Counted from the first letter of the stretch, positions 40,437 to 49,346 are shown. The stretch: 64,000 bases of DNA from Actinomadura opuntiae (GCF_030283205.1 NZ_JASNWF010000008.1:62001-126000); one strand, 5' to 3'. Made by a program: numbers and translations. Notes: a model not told the origin generated them from the sequence alone.

Positions 40437-41740
40437 CACTTCCCCCGCAGCGCGGCGGGCAGCGCGTCGCCGTGCGCGGCCGTGAGCGCGTCGCACAACT
40501 CGGCGATGCGCTCGACGGGTAGCGCGGCGGCGGTCGCCGGGTCGCACATCGCGGCGTGCCGGACGTGCGCCGGGTCGCCCTCGACGGCGGCGGCGACGGT
40601 CAGCTCCACCACGTTGAGGAAGGAGCGGTTCAGCGCGGCGAGCTGCGGCGGCAGGGCGCCGACATGGTGCGGGTGCACGCCCATCCGGTCGAGCGTGGCC
40701 GGGACCTCGACGCCCGCGCCCATCGGCAGGTTGGTGATGAGGCCGGTGTTGGCGGTGGTCACCTGGATGGTGCGGCGCTCCCCCGTGGCGAGGCTGTGGA
40801 TGACCTGCGGCGCGTACTCGGTGGCGTCCTCGTCCTCGCGTGGCGCCGGGTGCTCGCCGCGGGCCAGGCAGTCGCGGACCCGCGCGTACTCGGCCAGGTT
40901 CCCCTCGCTGATCTTCACGTAGTCGCCGACCGGGATGCGCAGCCGCTCGATCTCCGCCGCGTCCTTCAGGTACCAGGGGACGTACTCGGACGAATGCTCG
41001 CTGGTCTCGGTCGGGTAGCGGCCGAGGCGCCGGTACATGTCGACGCGCACCCGCCGCTTGAGCTCCGGGTCGGCCTCGATGGCGGCGTCCAGCGCCGGGT
41101 ACAGGTCGCGGCCCCGGTGCTCCCACTTCAGCACCCACGCCTGGTGGTTGACGCCGGCCGAGTGGAAGTCGACCTCCTCGTACGGCACGCCGACCAGGTC
41201 CGACAGGTCCCGGACGGTCCAGTACACCGAGTGGCACAGCCCGGCGGCCTTCACCTTCGGCGCGACCGTCGCGAGGTACTGGAGGTTCATCGCCATCGGG
41301 TTGGTGTAGTTGAGCAGCCACGCGTCCGGGCAGACGGCCTGGATGTCGGCGGCGAGCCCCTCTAGCAGCGGGAACGTTCGCAGGGCGCGGAAGATCCCGC
41401 CGATGCCGAGGGTGTCGCCGATCGTCTGCCGGACGCCGAACTCCGCCGCGACCTCGAAGTCCTTCAGCGTCGCGGCGTGCCCGCCGACCGCGACCATGTT
41501 GACGACGACGTCGGCACCGTCCAGCGCGCGGCGGCGGTCCAGGGACGCGGTGATGGCGGGCGCGGCGCCGTGCTCCTTAGCGGTGAGCCCGGCCAGGCCC
41601 TCGGCGACCTCCAGCCGCTCGGGGTCGATGTCGTGCAGCGCGAGCCGGACGCCGCCGAGCTCGGGGTAGGAGAAGATGTCGCGCAGCAGCTGGCGGGTGA
41701 ACTCGACCGAGCCGGCGCCGACGAAGGCGATGTTCAGCAT
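40436..41740 (-). CDS. Family 4 glycosidase (GH4; alpha-galactosidase/6-phospho-glycosidase type)
   Basis: The 434-residue protein has the GH4 Rossmann motif IAFVGAGSVEFTRQLLRDI, then ADVVVNMVAVGGHAATLKDF, LLNYTNPMAMNLQYLA and the metal site motifs GLCHSVYW and GVNHQAW. GH4 enzymes cleave glycosides by an NAD- and Mn-dependent redox mechanism. The NPM/CHS pattern (TNPMAMN, CHSVYW) resembles alpha-galactosidase or alpha-glucuronidase branches rather than maltose-6-phosphate types. It overlaps its neighbours on both sides in the operon, so the imported glycoside is probably hydrolysed in the cytoplasm. Confidence 0.92.
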   Translation of the reverse strand: MLNIAFVGAGSVEFTRQLLRDIFSYPELGGVRLALHDIDPERLEVAEGLAGLTAKEHGAAPAITASLDRRRALDGADVVVNMVAVGGHAATLKDFEVAAEFGVRQTIGDTLGIGGIFRALRTFPLLEGLAADIQAVCPDAWLLNYTNPMAMNLQYLATVAPKVKAAGLCHSVYWTVRDLSDLVGVPYEEVDFHSAGVNHQAWVLKWEHRGRDLYPALDAAIEADPELKRRVRVDMYRRLGRYPTETSEHSSEYVPWYLKDAAEIERLRIPVGDYVKISEGNLAEYARVRDCLARGEHPAPREDEDATEYAPQVIHSLATGERRTIQVTTANTGLITNLPMGAGVEVPATLDRMGVHPHHVGALPPQLAALNRSFLNVVELTVAAAVEGDPAHVRHAAMCDPATAAALPVERIAELCDALTAAHGDALPAALRGK

Positions 41741-42582
41741 GCAAGTCGTCCAATGCTCTCGGCGGAACGGGGCGCGATGACCTCCAGCAGGTGCGCGACC
41801 TGCTCCCGCATCGCGTCGCGGGCGGGCGCGAGGTAGCGGCGGGGGTCGACGCCCCGGTCCAGGTTCGCGCGGACCGCCCCGGTGAAGGCGATGTTGAGGG
41901 CCGTGCCGATGTTGATCTTTGTCATTCCCTGACCGACCGCGCGGCGCAGCTCGCCGTCGGGGACCCCGGACGAGCCGTGCAGCACCAGCGGGACCGGCAC
42001 CGCGTCGCGCAGCCGCCCGATGAGGTCGTGGTCGAGGGCGGCGGTGCGCTCGGTCATGGCGTGCGAGCTGCCGACGGCGACCGCGAGGGCGTCCACGCCG
42101 GTCGCGGCCACGAACGCGGCGGCCTCGGCGGGGTCGGTCCGGACGCCGGGGGCGTGCGCGCCGTCCTTGCCGCCGACCTCGCCCAGCTCGGCCTCCAGCC
42201 AGAGGCCGTGCTCGTGGGCCCAGGCGGCGGCCGCCGCGGTGCGGGACACGTTCTCGGCGTAGTCGTGCTCGGAGCCGTCGTACATCACCGAGCCGAAGCC
42301 GTGGTCGGCGGCCAGGCGCATCAGGTCCTCGTCGGTGACGTGGTCCAGGTGCAGCGCGACGCGCGCGCCGGACTCCTCGGCGACCGCACGGGTGGCGGCG
42401 GCGACGGGGCCGAGCCGCCCGCCGTGGAAGCGGACCGCGTTCTGGCTGATCTGGCAGATGACCGGGCGGCCGGTCTCCTCGGCCGCCGCGACGATCGCCT
42501 CGGCGTGCTCCAGCGTGATCACGTTGAACGCGGCGACGCCTTCGCCGGGCCGCACCAGCTCGGCGGTGTTCACCAGGGGCAT
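41734..42582 (-). CDS. Class II fructose/tagatose-bisphosphate aldolase
   Basis: The 282-residue protein matches the GatY/KbaY group. It has FNVITLEHAEAIVAAAEETG, zinc ligands in ALHLDHVTDED and the second His in VLHGSSGVPDG, the phosphate loop KINIGTALNIAF, and LEAELGEVGGKDG. It cleaves a ketose 1,6-bisphosphate to glyceraldehyde 3-phosphate and dihydroxyacetone phosphate. The preceding PfkB kinase would make tagatose 1,6-bisphosphate, and this gene overlaps it by 13 bp. It overlaps the GH4 gene by 7 bp. Confidence 0.9.
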   Translation of the reverse strand: MPLVNTAELVRPGEGVAAFNVITLEHAEAIVAAAEETGRPVICQISQNAVRFHGGRLGPVAAATRAVAEESGARVALHLDHVTDEDLMRLAADHGFGSVMYDGSEHDYAENVSRTAAAAAWAHEHGLWLEAELGEVGGKDGAHAPGVRTDPAEAAAFVAATGVDALAVAVGSSHAMTERTAALDHDLIGRLRDAVPVPLVLHGSSGVPDGELRRAVGQGMTKINIGTALNIAFTGAVRANLDRGVDPRRYLAPARDAMREQVAHLLEVIAPRSAESIGRLAC

Positions 42583-43454
42583 GATGTCTCCCTTGCCTTC
42601 GTGGCCCGGCGGTGCCGCCGGAGGACGTCGGGGTCGAACTCGCCGGCGGCGGGCGCGGCGACCGCGGCGGCCGACAGCGCGACGGCCTCGGCCAGCGCCC
42701 GCGGCCAGGGCGTCCGGTCGCGCAGCGCCACGGCCAGGGCCGCGGCGGCGGCGTCGCCGGCGCCCGTCGGGTTGCCGGCGACGACCTCGTGCGGGACGGC
42801 CTCGAAGCAGCCGTCGGGGGTGACGGCGAGCATCCCGTCCGCGCCGCGCGAGACGACCAGCGCGCCGCCCTCCCCCAGGGCCGCGCGGTCCAGTCCCGCC
42901 GCGGCCATCTCGGCCTCGTTGGGTTTGAGCAGGTCCGGACGGGCCTCGGCGGCGGCGCGCAGCACGGGCCCGCCCGCGTCGACCAGCACCCGGGCGCCCG
43001 CCTTGCGAGCCAGCCGGGTCAGGGTGGCGTAGGCGTCCTCGGGCAGGCCGGGCGGCAGGCTGCCGGACAGCACCACCACCGACGCCTCGGCGGCGCGCAC
43101 CGCGAACGACTTCTGGAACGCCGCCCACTCGTCCGGGCGGACGTCCGGTCCCGGCTCGTTGAAGATCGTGGCGTCGGTGTCCACGACCGTGACGGTGCGC
43201 CGCGTCTCCCCCGCGATGGCGGCGAACGCGCACGGCACCTCCAGCGCGTCCCGCACCATGGCCCCGGTGGCGCCTCCCGCCAGCCCCGCCGCCAGCGTCT
43301 CCTCGCCGAGGGCGTGCAGGACGCGGGCGACGTTCAGCCCCTTGCCGCCGGGACGCTGCAGCATCGACGCGACGCGGTGCGAGCCGTGCGGGGTGAGCCT
43401 GGGGACCCGGTAGGTCACGTCCCAGGCGGGATTGAGGGTGACCGTGAGGATCAT
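42570..43454 (-). CDS. PfkB family kinase (tagatose-6-phosphate/1-phosphofructokinase, LacC/FruK-like)
   Basis: The 294-residue kinase starts MILTVTLNPAWDVTYRV with PGGKGLNVARVLHALGEETL, the hallmark of the LacC/FruK branch that phosphorylates ketose phosphates at the second carbon end. Catalytic residues lie in GNPTGAGDAAAAALAVAL. Between an SIS isomerase and a bisphosphate aldolase, it most likely makes tagatose 1,6-bisphosphate. It overlaps the SIS gene stop (TGATG). Confidence 0.9.
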   Translation of the reverse strand: MILTVTLNPAWDVTYRVPRLTPHGSHRVASMLQRPGGKGLNVARVLHALGEETLAAGLAGGATGAMVRDALEVPCAFAAIAGETRRTVTVVDTDATIFNEPGPDVRPDEWAAFQKSFAVRAAEASVVVLSGSLPPGLPEDAYATLTRLARKAGARVLVDAGGPVLRAAAEARPDLLKPNEAEMAAAGLDRAALGEGGALVVSRGADGMLAVTPDGCFEAVPHEVVAGNPTGAGDAAAAALAVALRDRTPWPRALAEAVALSAAAVAAPAAGEFDPDVLRRHRRATKARETSCPW

Positions 43455-44323
43455 CAGGACAGGATGATCGAGCGGGTGAGGTTGCGCGGCCGGTCCGGGT
43501 CCAGGCCCTTGGCCTCGGCCAGCGCCACCGCGAGCCGCTGGGCCCGCACGAGGTCGGCCATCGGGTCCAGCCCGGACGCCTCGACCAGTGCTCCGGTGGC
43601 GGCGACCTGCTCGGGCAGGCCCTCCGGCGTCGGGCCGAAGAACCAGGTGAGGCTGCGGTCGTCGGTGACGCTGATCGGCCCGTGCCGGTACTCCATCGCC
43701 GGGTAGGACTCGGTCCACGCACCGGCGGCCTCGCGGACCTTCAGCGCCGCCTCGTTGGCGATCCCGTTCGTCCAGCCGGCGCCGAGGAAGGTGAACTGGC
43801 CGCGTTCCACGGCGCCCTCGGGCAGCGGCGCCTCGACGGCGGCGCGGCACTGCTCGACCAGGTCCGCGGGCAGCGGGCCGAGGTGCGCGCGCAGCAGCGC
43901 GAGCGCCGTCGTGGCGAACCGGGTCTGCACCACCGAGCGCTCGTCGGCGAAGTCGAGGACGACGAGGGAGCCGGCGACGTCCACGATGGGCGTCCGCGGG
44001 TCCCCGATGAGCGCGGTCGTGGGCAGCTCGGTCCTGCGCAGCAGGTCCAGGACCTCGGTCGTGGTGCCCGAGCGGCAGATCGCCACCACCCGGTCGTAGC
44101 GGCGTCCGTGCGGGAACTCCGACGCCGGGAACGCGTCGGTCTCCCCCGCCCCGGCCGCCTCCCGCAGGGACGCGTACGCCTGGGCGATGAACAGCGAGGT
44201 GCCGCACCCGACGACCGCGACGCGCTCCCCCCGCGCGGGCAGGCCGTCCGCGCCGTCCGCCATCGCCGCGGCGCGCTCCCAGCAGCCCGGCTGCGAGGCG
44301 ATCTCCTCAAGAACGAACGACAC
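43454..44323 (-). CDS. SIS domain sugar-phosphate isomerase/deaminase (AgaS-like)
   Basis: The GTG start five bases after AGGAG gives 289 residues. Two SIS domains are recognisable: VAVVGCGTSLFIAQAYASL with AICRSGTTTEVLDLLRRTE, and FTFLGAGWTNGIANEAALKV with EYRHGPISVTDD. This is the GlmS C-terminal/AgaS pattern, which deaminates or isomerises amino-sugar phosphates. It leads the five-gene operon, just downstream of the GCACAAACGAGC operator. With the kinase and aldolase it could convert galactosamine-6-phosphate to tagatose 1,6-bisphosphate; no deacetylase is present. Confidence 0.82.
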   Translation of the reverse strand: MSFVLEEIASQPGCWERAAAMADGADGLPARGERVAVVGCGTSLFIAQAYASLREAAGAGETDAFPASEFPHGRRYDRVVAICRSGTTTEVLDLLRRTELPTTALIGDPRTPIVDVAGSLVVLDFADERSVVQTRFATTALALLRAHLGPLPADLVEQCRAAVEAPLPEGAVERGQFTFLGAGWTNGIANEAALKVREAAGAWTESYPAMEYRHGPISVTDDRSLTWFFGPTPEGLPEQVAATGALVEASGLDPMADLVRAQRLAVALAEAKGLDPDRPRNLTRSIILS

Positions 44324-44337
44324 CAAGGCTCCTAATT

Positions 44338-44349
44338 GCTCGTTTGTGC
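44338..44349 (-). promoter_or_regulatory. DeoR/AgaR-type operator before the SIS-led operon
   Basis: On the - strand it reads GCACAAACGAGC, differing at one base from the operator in the importer leader and lying at a similar distance (about 14 bp) upstream of the start codon. Confidence 0.6.
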
Positions 44350-44517
44350 GCCTTATGCGCCAGTAACGTACAAGAGTGAGCACATGTCGGCAAGTGCGCT
44401 GCACCGGCCCGCAGCGGGACGGCCGCCGGCGGATCGGCTGCCAGGGGGCGATGAGTTCCGCGGGCTCGTCCGGTCTGCATCCATGACCGGACCGTCCGAC
44501 GCAGAAGGAGACCCACC

Positions 44518-44916
44518 ATGAGCGACACGACCGCCGCCGGAACCGTCCGCAGGGTCGCGAATGTGATCATCCCGGTGCGGGACCAGGACCGGGCGCTGGA
44601 GTTCTACTGCGGGACGCTCGGCCTCGACAAGCGCGCCGACCAGCCGTTCGGCGGCGGCTACCGCTGGATCGAGGTCGCCCCGCCCGGCGCCGAGACGCCG
44701 ATCGCGCTCTGCCCGCCGCCCGAGGGCACCGACGCGGGCGGCCGGGAGACCGGCATCGCGCTGTCGACCGCCGACATCGACGCCTGCCACGCGCGGCTGA
44801 AGGCCGCCGGGGCGGACGTCGACGCCGAGGTGAGCCGCATGGGCGACCCGGTGCCGCCGATGTTCTGGTTCCGCGACCCCGAGGGCAACACCCTGATGTT
44901 CGTCGAGGAGACCTGA
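44518..44916 (+). CDS. Single-domain VOC superfamily protein
   Basis: A 132-residue VOC module with VANVIIPVRDQDRALEFYCG and a closing FWFRDPEGNTLMFVEET, which supplies the metal-binding Glu. GAAGGAGACCCACC precedes the ATG. Members include glyoxalases, fosfomycin/bleomycin-resistance and ring-opening enzymes; there is no context to choose among them. It is a single-gene unit, divergent from the SIS operon. Confidence 0.88.
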   Translation: MSDTTAAGTVRRVANVIIPVRDQDRALEFYCGTLGLDKRADQPFGGGYRWIEVAPPGAETPIALCPPPEGTDAGGRETGIALSTADIDACHARLKAAGADVDAEVSRMGDPVPPMFWFRDPEGNTLMFVEET

Positions 44917-44971
44917 GCCGCCCCGCCCGGCGCCGCCTCATGGGTCGCTTGGAGGGGGCGCGGCCGGCAGG

Positions 44972-47056
44972 TCAGCCGGAGACGGACGGGCGGCCGTCCT
45001 CCAGGTGGCCCATGAGGCGGCGCCGGAACGCCGCGTCCTCGGCGGCGCGGATCTCCACGTCGTACCAGCCGTGTTCGGTGGCCCAGGAGACCGTCACGCT
45101 CTTCCCGGCGGCCACCGTCGCCTTGCGGGACGCCTTGCCGTAGGCGAGGGCCTTGAGGGTGAACGTGAGGGGTTGCGTGCCCCGGTTCCGCAGGGTGATC
45201 TCGATCCGGGCGGCACCGGCGGCGCGGGACGCCACGTCCGCGCGGGCCGCCGCACCCGAACGCGCGCCCGCGAACTCGCGCCGGAACCCGTTCGGGCCCG
45301 TCAGCGTGAGCCGGTACCGCCCGTCCTTCAGCGCCACCCGCTCGACCGCGCGTCCGGCCACGTCGTAGTGGCGCGGCGTGGCGAATTCCCCCGCGTACGG
45401 GTAGAGCGCGAGGTGCGAGGCGCGGGCGCCCCGCTCGGTCATGGTGACGACCAGGGCGTCGCCTTCGAGACGCGCCGACGCGTCGGTGCGGTACGGCAGC
45501 GGGCGGGCCGGGCGCCTCCCCGGCTCCGGCGCTGGGTCCTTCTGGACGACGGGCGGGAGCGCCGGCCAGCGCAGGTAGAACTTCGGCGGCGTCCCCGGCC
45601 GGGGCACCGGCGGCGGGCCGGCGGTGCGGCGGAAGTCGAACGCCGAGGTCAGATCGCCCGCGACGGTCCTGCGCCACGCGCCGATGTTCGGCTCGCGGAC
45701 GCCGAGCCACCGCTCCAGGAACCGGATCGTCGAGGTGTGGTCGAACACCTCCGAGCACACGTACCCGCCGGCCGTCCACGGCGAGACGACGGTCATCGGC
45801 ACGCGGAGGCCGAGCCCGATCGGCTTGCCGTCGTAATGCTCGTCCGCGGCGTCGGCGGGCGGCAGGGGCGGCGGCACGTGGTCGAAGTAGCCGTCGTTCT
45901 CGTCGAAGAGCAGGAACAGCGCGGTGGTCTCCCACGTCCGCCGGTCGGAGGCGATGGCGTCCAGCACCTGGTAGGTGATGCCGGCGCCCTGGATCGGGCT
46001 CCCGGAACCGGGATGCTCGGACTCGGCGGCCGACGCGACGATGTAGGACACCTCGGGGAGCCGTCCCGCCTCGACGTCGGCACGGAACGCCGCACCCAGC
46101 GTGCCGCCGTCACTGCGGCGCAGAGCGCGCTCGAACAGGTCGCGTTCGGGAGCCGGGAGCGCCGCGACGCCCTTGTCCAGGGCGGCGAGCATGCTCTTCC
46201 GCTCGTCCGCGCCGGCCTTGGCGACGGCGCCGTAGAACTCGGTGAGGCTCTTGTACGCGCCGGTCGGCGCGAGCGCCTTCCGCATCACCTGCTTGAACGT
46301 GGTGAGGAACTCCAGCGGGTTGTCGGTGAAGTTGTCCCACTCCTGGTACACCTTCCACGTCCGGCCGGCCTTCGACAGCCGCTCAACGTAGGACGTCAGG
46401 GCGTAGCCGGGGTGGTTCGCCTCGTCGTAGGCGTCGTTCTCGACCGCGCGGTGCCCGTTCTTCTCATAGCCGATCGTCCCGGTCCAGTGGTAGGTCCGGT
46501 TGGGGTTCGTGGGCCCGAACACCGAGCAGTGGTAGGCGTCGCAGACGGTGAACGTGTCGGCCAGCTCGTACTGGAACGGCAGGTCCCGGCGGTCGTAGTG
46601 GACCATCGTCGGCGTCTGCTTGGCCGCGATCCAGCCGTCGTGCCAGCCGTCGCCGCGCGCCTTCTGGCCGGTGTCCCAGCCGTGGTCGAGGCCGGCGATG
46701 TAGTTGACGTCCGTGAGCGGGCCGTGCCCGATCGCGTCGCGGGCCAGGAACGGTTTGACGCGCCGCAGCGGGCCGGGCTGCTCGAACACCGGGCGTCCGT
46801 CGCGCAGCTCGATCGCGTTGCGGTCGCCGTAGCCGCGCACGCCGCGCAGCGTCCCGAAGTAGTGGTCGAACCCGCGGTTCTCCTGCATCAGGAACACCAC
46901 GTGCTCGATCGAGCGCAGGCCGCCGGGCTTCACCGGCTGCGCCAGCGCGGCGTGCACCGACGGCGGCAGCAGCGAGGCGACGGCCGCGCCGCCGGCGACG
47001 CCGGCGCCGGAGGCGAGGAACGAGCGGCGGGAGGGACCATCGCGGCGAGGGCTCAT
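44972..47056 (-). CDS. Phosphocholine-type phospholipase C (Tat-exported)
   Basis: The 694-residue protein begins with a Tat signal (SRRSFLASGAGVAGGAA, twin Arg at 10-11). The phosphoesterase domain follows (IEHVVFLMQENRGFDHYFG with the Asn/Glu metal site, AGLDHGWDTGQKA, YHCSVFGPTNPNR, FLLFDENDGYFDHVPPPLPP). At the end there are two DUF756 beta domains (about 500-690). This is the bacterial phospholipase C family that hydrolyses phosphatidylcholine or sphingomyelin outside the cell. No Pho-box is convincing upstream. It is monocistronic. Confidence 0.93.
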   Translation of the reverse strand: MSPRRDGPSRRSFLASGAGVAGGAAVASLLPPSVHAALAQPVKPGGLRSIEHVVFLMQENRGFDHYFGTLRGVRGYGDRNAIELRDGRPVFEQPGPLRRVKPFLARDAIGHGPLTDVNYIAGLDHGWDTGQKARGDGWHDGWIAAKQTPTMVHYDRRDLPFQYELADTFTVCDAYHCSVFGPTNPNRTYHWTGTIGYEKNGHRAVENDAYDEANHPGYALTSYVERLSKAGRTWKVYQEWDNFTDNPLEFLTTFKQVMRKALAPTGAYKSLTEFYGAVAKAGADERKSMLAALDKGVAALPAPERDLFERALRRSDGGTLGAAFRADVEAGRLPEVSYIVASAAESEHPGSGSPIQGAGITYQVLDAIASDRRTWETTALFLLFDENDGYFDHVPPPLPPADAADEHYDGKPIGLGLRVPMTVVSPWTAGGYVCSEVFDHTSTIRFLERWLGVREPNIGAWRRTVAGDLTSAFDFRRTAGPPPVPRPGTPPKFYLRWPALPPVVQKDPAPEPGRRPARPLPYRTDASARLEGDALVVTMTERGARASHLALYPYAGEFATPRHYDVAGRAVERVALKDGRYRLTLTGPNGFRREFAGARSGAAARADVASRAAGAARIEITLRNRGTQPLTFTLKALAYGKASRKATVAAGKSVTVSWATEHGWYDVEIRAAEDAAFRRRLMGHLEDGRPSVSG

Positions 47057-47120
47057 GACCGCACAGCGTGAGCCGCGCGGGTAACGGGACGACCGCGGTC
47101 ACGCGTCCGCCCGGTAACGG

Positions 47121-47139
47121 ACATGAAAGAGATTCATGT
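47121..47139. promoter_or_regulatory. Inverted repeat in the phospholipase-ALDH intergenic region
   Basis: ACATGAA and TTCATGT form 7-bp perfect arms around AGAGA. It lies about 65 bp upstream of the phospholipase start and 104 bp upstream of the divergent aldehyde dehydrogenase, so it may be a regulator site for either. No regulator gene is adjacent. Confidence 0.35.
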
Positions 47140-47169
47140 GACTCCGCCGGCGGCGCGCCGGGGCTGGCG

Positions 47170-47198
47170 TTTACCGGACCGAACGGGTTTCGTATGTT
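47170..47198 (+). promoter_or_regulatory. Candidate promoter of the aldehyde dehydrogenase gene
   Basis: TTTACC and TATGTT are separated by 17 bp and match four of six consensus positions each. They lie 44 bp upstream of the GTG, which has GGAGGAAGCCC before it. Confidence 0.4.
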
Positions 47199-47242
47199 GA
47201 GCCTGCAACGAAGTACGGCCCGTTCCCTGCCGGAGGAAGCCC

Positions 47243-48667
47243 GTGGACCACGTCAAGCAGTTCTACATCGGCGGCCAGTGGGTCGCCCCCCGCACCGACA
47301 CGACGCTCGAGGTCATCAACCCGGCCACGGAACAGCCGATCACCTCCATCGCCATGGGCGGCGCCGACGACGTCGACGCCGCCGTCGCCGCGGCGAAGGA
47401 GGCGTTCGAGACGTTCTCCCTCACCACCAAGCAGGAGCGCCTCGACCTGCTCGACGCGATCATCGCCGTCTACGGCCGGCGGATGGAGGAGCTGGCCGAC
47501 GTCATCAGCCAGGAGATGGGCGCGCCGCTGTCGCTGGCCCGGGCCGCGCAGGCCGCCGCCGGCTTCGGCCACCTCGCCACCGCGCGGGCCGTCCTCGCCG
47601 ACTTCGAGTTCGACCGCCCGATGGGCGCCACCCTGGTCACCCGCGAGCCCGTCGGCGTCTGCGGGCTGATCACGCCGTGGAACTGGCCGCTGAACCAGAT
47701 CGCCTGCAAGGTCGCCCCGGCCCTCGCCGCCGGCTGCACGATGGTCCTCAAGCCGTCGGAGGTCGCGCCGCTGAACGCGATCCTGTTCACCGAGATCCTC
47801 GACGAGGCGGGCGTCCCGGCGGGCGTGTTCAACCTCGTCAACGGCGACGGCCTCGGCGTCGGTGCGCCGCTGTCGGCGCACCCGGACGTCGACATGATGT
47901 CGTTCACCGGGTCCACCCGCGCCGGCATCGAGGTCGCCCGCGCCGCGGCCCCGACCGTCAAGCGCGTCGCGCAGGAGCTCGGCGGCAAGTCCGCCAACAT
48001 CATCCTGGACGACGCCGACCTCAAGGCCGTCATCACCCGCGACGTCGGCAACATGTGCACCAACTCGGGCCAGTCGTGCAACGCCCCGAGCCGGATGCTC
48101 GTCCCGGCCGCGCGCATGGACGAGGCCGCCGCCATCGCCGCGGAGGCGGCCCGCGACATCGTCGTCGGCGACCCGCGGGAGGAGACCACGCGGATCGGCC
48201 CGGTCGTGTCGGCCACGCAGTACGGCCGGATCCAGCAGCTCATCGAGAAGGGCATCGGCGAGGGCGCCAAGGTGGAGGTCGGCGGCCCCGGCAAGCCCGA
48301 GGGCCTGGAGACCGGCTACTACGTGCGCCCGACGGTGTTCTCCCACGTCACCAACGACATGACGATCGCCCGCGAGGAGATCTTCGGGCCGGTGCTGGTG
48401 CTGATCGGCTACGAGGACGACGACGACGCGGTCCGCATCGCCAACGACACCCTCTACGGCCTGTCGGGCTACGTCTCCGGCAGCGCCGACCGCGCGAAGG
48501 CGGTGGCCCGCCGGCTGCGCACCGGCAACGTCCACCTCAACGGCGCGGGCCCCGACTTCAACGCGCCGTTCGGCGGCTACCGCCAGTCCGGCAACGGCCG
48601 CGAGTGGGGCGCGCTCGGCTTCGAGGAGTTCCTGGAGACCAAGGCCATCATGGGCTACAACGACTGA
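47243..48667 (+). CDS. Aldehyde dehydrogenase family protein
   Basis: The 474-residue enzyme has the full ALDH core: ITPWNWPLNQIACKVAPALA, FTGSTRAGIEVARA, catalytic E245 (QELGGKS) and nucleophile C279 (NSGQSC), then EEIFGPVLVLI. It oxidises an aldehyde to an acid with NAD(P). GTG start after GGAGGAAGCCC. No clear operon partner; a TetR gene converges on it, ending in a shared hairpin. Confidence 0.94.
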   Translation: MDHVKQFYIGGQWVAPRTDTTLEVINPATEQPITSIAMGGADDVDAAVAAAKEAFETFSLTTKQERLDLLDAIIAVYGRRMEELADVISQEMGAPLSLARAAQAAAGFGHLATARAVLADFEFDRPMGATLVTREPVGVCGLITPWNWPLNQIACKVAPALAAGCTMVLKPSEVAPLNAILFTEILDEAGVPAGVFNLVNGDGLGVGAPLSAHPDVDMMSFTGSTRAGIEVARAAAPTVKRVAQELGGKSANIILDDADLKAVITRDVGNMCTNSGQSCNAPSRMLVPAARMDEAAAIAAEAARDIVVGDPREETTRIGPVVSATQYGRIQQLIEKGIGEGAKVEVGGPGKPEGLETGYYVRPTVFSHVTNDMTIAREEIFGPVLVLIGYEDDDDAVRIANDTLYGLSGYVSGSADRAKAVARRLRTGNVHLNGAGPDFNAPFGGYRQSGNGREWGALGFEEFLETKAIMGYND

Positions 48668-48683
48668 CGCCGGCACCGGATGC

Positions 48684-48720
48684 GCTGACCGGTGCCCGCC
48701 GGGTGCGGGTGCCGGTCAGC
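48684..48720. terminator. Bidirectional hairpin terminator
   Basis: 15-bp arms (48684-48698 and 48706-48720) pair perfectly if two G-T wobbles are allowed; the loop is 7 nt. It follows the ALDH stop and overlaps the stop codon of the converging TetR gene. Confidence 0.65.
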
Positions 48721-49336
48721 GGATCATCGGGGTGAGGTAGCGGCGGGCGAACGCGCGGGCGCCCTCGTCGTCCAGCGGGATGTGGCCCTCCGGAGTGAGG
48801 ACGAGCGAGTGGGTGAGGCGGATCAGGATCTCCGCCACCACCTCCGGGTCGAACGCGCCGGCGTCGCCCTGCCGCTGCGCGGCGCGGAGCCGGCGGGCCA
48901 GGTAGCCGCGCGCGGCGGCGAGCAGCGGGCCGGCGCGTCCGGTGGCGTGCGGCAGCAGCAGCTCGGGCTCCAGCACGAGCAGCCGGTTCAGCAGCCGCTG
49001 CTCGCGGCTGATCCGCAGCGTGGCGACGAACCCCTCGACGAGCCGCTCCTCGACCGACGGGAAGGCGGCGACGGCGGCGTCCAGCTCGGCGAAGAAGCGC
49101 CGCGCCTCGCGCAGCAGCACGCCCGTGACCAGGTCGTTCTTGGTCGGGAAGCGGCGGTAGATGGTGGCGCGGCCGAGCCCGGACGCGCGGGCGACGTCCT
49201 CGATGGTGGTGCGGCGCAGGCCGAACGTCCCGTACAGCTCCAGGGCGGCGTCGAGGATCCGGTCGACCTGCGGGCCGGACGCGGCGGACTCGGCGAGCAG
49301 GTCGCCGAGCGGCGGCCGGTCCGTCGGCTCGGTCAT
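48716..49336 (-). CDS. TetR family transcriptional regulator
   Basis: A 206-residue TetR protein with RRTTIEDVARASGLGRATIY as the HTH and a short following RRFPTKNDLV helix. It lies 10 bp downstream of the MpaB-like gene on the same strand. A TetR-type palindrome is upstream of that pair, so it probably controls its own operon rather than the ALDH gene it converges on. Confidence 0.92.
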   Translation of the reverse strand: MTEPTDRPPLGDLLAESAASGPQVDRILDAALELYGTFGLRRTTIEDVARASGLGRATIYRRFPTKNDLVTGVLLREARRFFAELDAAVAAFPSVEERLVEGFVATLRISREQRLLNRLLVLEPELLLPHATGRAGPLLAAARGYLARRLRAAQRQGDAGAFDPEVVAEILIRLTHSLVLTPEGHIPLDDEGARAFARRYLTPMIR

Positions 49337-49346
49337 GGGTCCGACC

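Noticed and set aside
44930..44972. GC-rich hairpin-like sequence between the VOC and phospholipase genes
   Set aside because: Arms pair poorly once wobble and mismatches are counted; I could not support a terminator.
47057..47120. Pho-box-like GTTACC repeats before the phospholipase C gene
   Set aside because: Three GTxACC words occur, but at 16-17 bp spacing rather than the contiguous 11-bp repeats of a PhoP site.
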